DNA from: Streptomyces nigra
GTDB lineage: Bacteria; Actinomycetota; Actinomycetes; Streptomycetales; Streptomycetaceae
NCBI RefSeq assembly: GCF_003074055.1
Contig: NZ_CP029043.1
Span: forward strand, 4,704,501 to 4,768,500
Direction of reading: 5' to 3'
Length of the DNA: 64,000 bases
In this document: positions 60,639 through 64,000 of the stretch, piece by piece
Numbering within the stretch: position 1 is the first letter of the stretch
Layout of the letters: every line of letters begins with the position of its first letter
Translations under genes and position numbers: made by a program
The notes under the pieces: generated by a model
The model's input: the letters and a program-made list of their open reading frames with translations, nothing else
Databases searched by the model: none
Told to the model about the DNA's origin: nothing

Positions 60639-60664
60639 GGCCCTACTCGCCGGTCACCTGCTTC

Positions 60665-60693
60665 TTGTGGGCACCCCCCTCCTGAGTGAGAAT
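60665..60693 (+). promoter_or_regulatory. promoter of the secreted trypsin-like protease
   Basis: TTGTGG and GAGAAT are 17 bp apart. The predicted leader of about 60 nt contains an inverted repeat (60712-60736: GGTGGCCGGAGA and TCTCCGGTCACC) just before the ribosome site. Confidence 0.4.
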
Positions 60694-60760
60694 GCGCATG
60701 ACAAAAGCGCGGGTGGCCGGAGATTCTCCGGTCACCCTCCTCGTATGAGGGGACCCCCAC

Positions 60761-61690
60761 ATGAGAAAACCTCTCGGCGCCACCCTCCTCGCCCTGGCGA
60801 TGGCCGGGGCCGGCGCCGCACCCGTGGCCGCGGCTCCCGCGGACACCACGCAGTCCTTCGGCAAGGGTGCCGGGACGGGCTCGGTCACCTCGGTGGTCCG
60901 GGACACCGTCGCCTCCGTGACGGCCGGTCTCGAACAGGCGCTGAAGCCGTCCGTCCGGGCCGTCGACTTCGCCGGCACCGTGGCGCTCAGCAACTGCTCC
61001 GGCTCGGTCGTGCGCTTCCCGAAGTCCCAGGACAGCGACCCGGCGCTCGTCATGTCGAACGGCCACTGTCTGGAGACCGGCATGCCGGGCCCCGGCCAGG
61101 TCGTCGTCGACCGGGCGTCCAGCAGGACCTTCAGCCTGCTGAACTCCTCCGGCTCCAGGGTCGCCACCCTGCGGGCCAGCAAGATCGCCTACGGCACGAT
61201 GACCGACACGGACGTGTCGATCTACCAGCTCACCAGCACGTACGCGCAGATCAAGAGCTCGACCGGGATCAGCGCGCTGACCGTGTCCGACACCCGTCCG
61301 GCCGCCGGTACCGCGATCACCGTCGCCTCCGGCTACTGGAAGCGCCTCTACAACTGCAACGTCGACGGGTTCGCGTACCGCCTGAAGGAAGGCGACTGGA
61401 CCTTCAAGGACTCGGTCCGCTACACGTCCGCCTGCAACACCATCGGCGGCACCTCCGGCTCCCCGGTGATCGACCAGGCCACCAAGCGGGTCGTCGCCGT
61501 CAACAACACCGGCAACGAGGACGGCCAGTCCTGCACGGTCAACAACCCGTGCGAGGTCGACGAGAACGGCGAGGTCACCGTCCGCCAGGGCATCAACTAC
61601 GCCCAGCAGACGTACCAGATCCCCGCCTGCTTCGGCACCGGCAACAAGCTGAACCTGAGCGCGAGCGGCTGCGTCCTGCCCAAGCCGTGA
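60761..61690 (+). CDS. secreted trypsin-like (S1) serine protease
   Basis: This is a 309-residue exported protein. A signal peptide (RKPLGATLLALAMAGAGAAPVAA) is followed by a short linker and a chymotrypsin-fold domain. The catalytic triad reads His102 (MSNGHCLE), Asp151 (TDTDVSIYQL) and Ser233 (IGGTSGSPVID). Cysteines flank the active site (SNCSGSVV/NGHC and SACNT/NNPC), as in small extracellular actinomycete proteases of the V8/trypsin type. There is no C-terminal anchor. The ATG is preceded by GAGGGGACCCCC. Confidence 0.92.
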   Translation: MRKPLGATLLALAMAGAGAAPVAAAPADTTQSFGKGAGTGSVTSVVRDTVASVTAGLEQALKPSVRAVDFAGTVALSNCSGSVVRFPKSQDSDPALVMSNGHCLETGMPGPGQVVVDRASSRTFSLLNSSGSRVATLRASKIAYGTMTDTDVSIYQLTSTYAQIKSSTGISALTVSDTRPAAGTAITVASGYWKRLYNCNVDGFAYRLKEGDWTFKDSVRYTSACNTIGGTSGSPVIDQATKRVVAVNNTGNEDGQSCTVNNPCEVDENGEVTVRQGINYAQQTYQIPACFGTGNKLNLSASGCVLPKP

Positions 61691-61702
61691 CCGGCGCGCC
61701 GT

Positions 61703-61722
61703 AGGGCCGGCTAACCGGCCCT
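61703..61722. terminator. terminator between the protease and the deacylase gene
   Basis: AGGGCCGG-CTAA-CCGGCCCT has perfect 8-base arms. The loop contains the TAG stop codon of the minus-strand gene. Confidence 0.75.
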
Positions 61723-63318
61723 GCGGACCGCCCGTCCCGCCAGTACGTCCGTGCGACGGCCGTCCTCGATCACGAAACGGCCGTCCACGAGCACATGCGG
61801 GATGCCCGTCGGTGGCGTGCGCGGCTCCGCGAACGTGGAGCCCGCCGCCACCGTCTCCGGGTCGAACAGCACCAGGTCCGCCCGGTACCCCTCGCGGACC
61901 AGGCCCCGGTCCGGCAGCCGCAGCCGCCTCGCCGGGCGCGAGGTCAGATGGGCCACGCACTCCTCCAGCGACAGCACCCCCAACTCCCGTACGTAGTGCC
62001 CGAGATAGTGCGGGAAGGTGCCGTACGCGCGCGGATGCGGCTTGCTGCCCTGCAGGATGCCGTCGGAACCGCCCGTGTGGACGGGATGCCGCATGATCGC
62101 CCGGACGTTCTCCTCATGGCCGACGTGCTGCAGGATCGTCGTGCCGAGCCGGTCCTCCAGGAGCAGCCGGCGCGCGGTCGTCCAGGGGGTCTCGCCGCGG
62201 GCGTCCGCCGACTCGCGGACCGTGCGGCCGACGTGGTCCGCCAGCGCGGGCTCGCCCACCCCCGAGATCTCGATCGTCTCCCACTCCACGGGCACGCCGT
62301 GGCAGCCGTCCGCGCCGACGACCTCCAGATGGTGCCGGATCCGCTCCGCCGTCACGTCGTCCGCGAGCCGCGCGAGGATCGCCTCGGGCCCGCCCTCGCT
62401 CGCCCAGCTCGGCAGCAGGGCGACCAGGGTCGTGCAGCCGGGGGTGTACGGGTAGGTGTCGAGGCTGATGTCGGCGCCCTCGGCGAGCGCCTTGTCCAGC
62501 AGGGACAGCAGCTCGGGGGCGCGGCCCCGGTTCACGCCGAAGTTCATGGTGGCGTGGGCGAGGTGCAGCGCGCAGCCCGCCTCCCGGGTCAGCGCCACCA
62601 TCTCCTCGTACGCCTGGAGCGCCCCGGCCCCGTAGGAGCGGTGGTGCGGGCAGTAGTAGCCGCCGTACCGGGCGACGACCCGGCACAGCTCGGTCAGCTC
62701 GGTGTCCCCCGCGTACATGCCCGGTGTGTACGTCAGCCCCGACGACAGGCCGACCGCGCCCTGCTCCAGGCCCTCGGCGACCAGGGCGCGCATCCGGTCC
62801 AGCTCGGCCGGGGTCGCCTCCCGGTCCTCCCACCCGACGACGAGCGCCCGGACCGTGCCCTGCGGCACCAGATACGCGGCGTTCACCGCGATGCCCCGGT
62901 CGAGGCGGTCCAGGTACTCGCCGACGGACCGCCAGTCGAAGTCGATGTCGTCGCCCGGGCCGTTCCAGCCGGCGATCGCGCGCCGGACCTCGCCGAGCGT
63001 GCGGTCGTCGACGGGCGCGTAGGACAGCCCGTCCTGGCCGAGCACCTCCAGGGTGACGCCCTGGGCGGCCTTGGCGCTGTGGTCGGGGTCCCGCAGCAGC
63101 GTCAGGTCGCTGTGGGCGTGCATGTCGACGAAGCCGGGGGAGAGGACCAGCCCCTCCGCGTCCAGCTCGCGGCGCGCCTTGGGCCGCTGGCAGCCGGCCG
63201 CGGCGGCCTCCCGGACGATCGACACGATCCTGCCGCGGTCCACGACCACGTCGGCGCGGTAGGACGGACCGCCGCTGCCGTCGACGACGTCGGCGTCCCG
63301 GATGACGAGCTCTTCCAC
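61711..63318 (-). CDS. N-acyl-D-amino-acid deacylase (amidohydrolase family)
   Basis: This 535-residue enzyme hydrolyses N-acyl-D-amino acids to the free D-amino acid. The amidohydrolase metal motif HAHSD is at 67-71 (PGFVDMHAHSDLTLLRDP). DGLSYAP, GLSSGLTYTPGMYAGDTELTEL, HHRSYG, and the C-terminal GSDGILQGSKPHPRAYGTFPHYLGHYVRE are typical of D-aminoacylases. The GTG at 63318 has AGGGGGCC upstream and is 14 bp after the deaminase gene that precedes it on this strand. The two form a D-amino-acid catabolic operon. Confidence 0.92.
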   Translation of the reverse strand: MEELVIRDADVVDGSGGPSYRADVVVDRGRIVSIVREAAAAGCQRPKARRELDAEGLVLSPGFVDMHAHSDLTLLRDPDHSAKAAQGVTLEVLGQDGLSYAPVDDRTLGEVRRAIAGWNGPGDDIDFDWRSVGEYLDRLDRGIAVNAAYLVPQGTVRALVVGWEDREATPAELDRMRALVAEGLEQGAVGLSSGLTYTPGMYAGDTELTELCRVVARYGGYYCPHHRSYGAGALQAYEEMVALTREAGCALHLAHATMNFGVNRGRAPELLSLLDKALAEGADISLDTYPYTPGCTTLVALLPSWASEGGPEAILARLADDVTAERIRHHLEVVGADGCHGVPVEWETIEISGVGEPALADHVGRTVRESADARGETPWTTARRLLLEDRLGTTILQHVGHEENVRAIMRHPVHTGGSDGILQGSKPHPRAYGTFPHYLGHYVRELGVLSLEECVAHLTSRPARRLRLPDRGLVREGYRADLVLFDPETVAAGSTFAEPRTPPTGIPHVLVDGRFVIEDGRRTDVLAGRAVRRAG

Positions 63319-63332
63319 GACCGGCCCCCTGC

Positions 63333-64000
63333 TCAGAAGAACGTGCGGATGTAGTCGACGACCGTCCCGTCCGCCTCGGCGAGCGGGATCAGCTGCCACT
63401 TGTCGAACGCCGTGCACGGGTGGGACAGCCCCAGGCCGACCCAGTCCCCGACCTCCAGGTCCGCCTCGCCGGACGTCTCCAACCAGGCGTGCTGGTCGGA
63501 CAGCGCGGTCACGGTGACACCGTCGGCGGGGCGCTCGGCGCCGTCCCGGCGGACCACCTGGGCGACCGGCAGATCGAGGTCGTACGCCGCGTCCCGCTTG
63601 CCGGCGTTGGCGAACGCCTGGCCGGGGGAGGGGCGGGAGACGACCTGCGTCCAGAGTCGGAAGGCGGGTTCCAGGGCGCCCTCGCCCGGCACCCGGTTGA
63701 ACGGGGTGAGCCTGCGGTAGTGCCCGTCGTCGTGCGAGACGTACGCGCCCGAGCGCAGCAGCTTCAGTACGGGGACGGAGAGGCCGGGGATCTCGGCGAA
63801 CACGTCGGCCACCGCGTCGAACCAGGCGCTGCCGCCCGCGCTGACGACGATCTCGTCCAGTCCCGCGAACCGGCCCGCCTTGTCGAAGGCCGCCGCCAGC
63901 GCCACCAGCCGGCGCAGCCAGGCGCGCACCCGCTCCGGGTCCGCCCGGGGGACCTCGCCCTCGTACCCGGCGACCCCGACCAGGCGGAGCGTGCCGGTGG
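63333..64000 (-). CDS. D-amino-acid deaminase/aldolase-like PLP protein, 5' part outside the window
   Basis: Only the C-terminal 220 or so residues are inside the window; the frame stays open to the edge (TGTLRLVGVAGYEGEV at the start). The visible part has SAGGSAWFDAVADV, LLRSGAYVSHDDGHY, and the C-terminal beta domain with SDQHAWLE, WVGLGLSHPCTAFDKW and a zinc-binding His/Cys pair (SHPCTAF). This is the D-serine dehydratase/D-threonine aldolase-like alanine racemase N-terminal family, annotated in Streptomyces as amino acid deaminase. The PLP lysine lies beyond the edge. It is the upstream gene of the deacylase operon. Confidence 0.85.
   Translation of the reverse strand, partial: TGTLRLVGVAGYEGEVPRADPERVRAWLRRLVALAAAFDKAGRFAGLDEIVVSAGGSAWFDAVADVFAEIPGLSVPVLKLLRSGAYVSHDDGHYRRLTPFNRVPGEGALEPAFRLWTQVVSRPSPGQAFANAGKRDAAYDLDLPVAQVVRRDGAERPADGVTVTALSDQHAWLETSGEADLEVGDWVGLGLSHPCTAFDKWQLIPLAEADGTVVDYIRTFF

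Overview
The window is a high-G+C actinobacterial chromosome segment that I place in Streptomyces. The evidence is the extreme third-position GC, frequent GTG/TTG starts, mycothiol metabolism (mca), an acyl-CoA carboxylase epsilon subunit, MmpB, a LAxTG sortase substrate and many small actinomycete-specific proteins. From memory, the gene order resembles the conserved core of the S. coelicolor chromosome; no alignment was run. I see no rRNA, tRNA, CRISPR array, insertion sequence, prophage or attachment site. About 57 genes are supported.

Layout. 1-9.6 kb: flavin disulfide-reductase-like quinone dehydrogenase, DeoR and TetR regulators, and the acyl-CoA carboxylase set: alpha chain accA, then the pccB-accE-mmpB-maf transcription unit, with birA (biotin ligase) divergent from pccB. 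9.8-16.4 kb: class III adenylate cyclase, a proline-rich membrane protein with internal repeats, enoyl-CoA hydratase, GAF-GGDEF protein and histidine ammonia-lyase. 16.4-21.9 kb: cell-envelope genes (two lipoproteins, one an L,D-transpeptidase; a small sortase substrate; a MacB-like ABC pair). 22-31 kb: large secreted subtilase, VOC protein, alcohol dehydrogenase divergent from an XRE regulator, secreted DUF5829-like protein, and a DGPF protein coupled to an ECF42-type sigma factor. 31-41.8 kb: msrA, cystathionine gamma-synthase, a small ECF-like sigma factor with a coupled membrane peptide, MarR, threonine ammonia-lyase, a DrrAB-type exporter, greA, DUF4307 protein and mca. 41.8-47.3 kb: a membrane-anchored STAND/TPR ATPase divergent from a YyaL-type thioredoxin-fold protein. 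47.4-54 kb: an operon of two family-2 glycosyltransferases, a GT-C enzyme and a secreted copper-radical oxidase. 54-64 kb: Mut7-C RNase-like protein, TrhA/hemolysin III, pckG (GTP), an alanine/valine-type aminotransferase, a secreted trypsin-like protease, and a D-amino-acid catabolic pair cut by the right edge.

The most interesting unit is the coupled operon 47455-53982. A processive-type GT2, a GT39-like mannosyltransferase and a DPM1/GtrA-type enzyme are joined by 4-nt overlaps to a galactose-oxidase-family protein that ends in an Excalibur-like calcium motif. It resembles a second, differently built version of the CslA/GlxA glycan synthesis and oxidation idea. Also notable are a near-consensus promoter whose 17-bp spacer is filled by a palindromic operator in front of the DrrAB pair, three 11-bp-phased repeats in front of the MacB-like pair, and about fourteen genes whose -10 hexamer lies 5-8 nt before the start codon, which predicts leaderless mRNAs. 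Starts were chosen from Shine-Dalgarno sequences, -10 spacing and family N-termini. Functional names come from motif recognition, not database searches.
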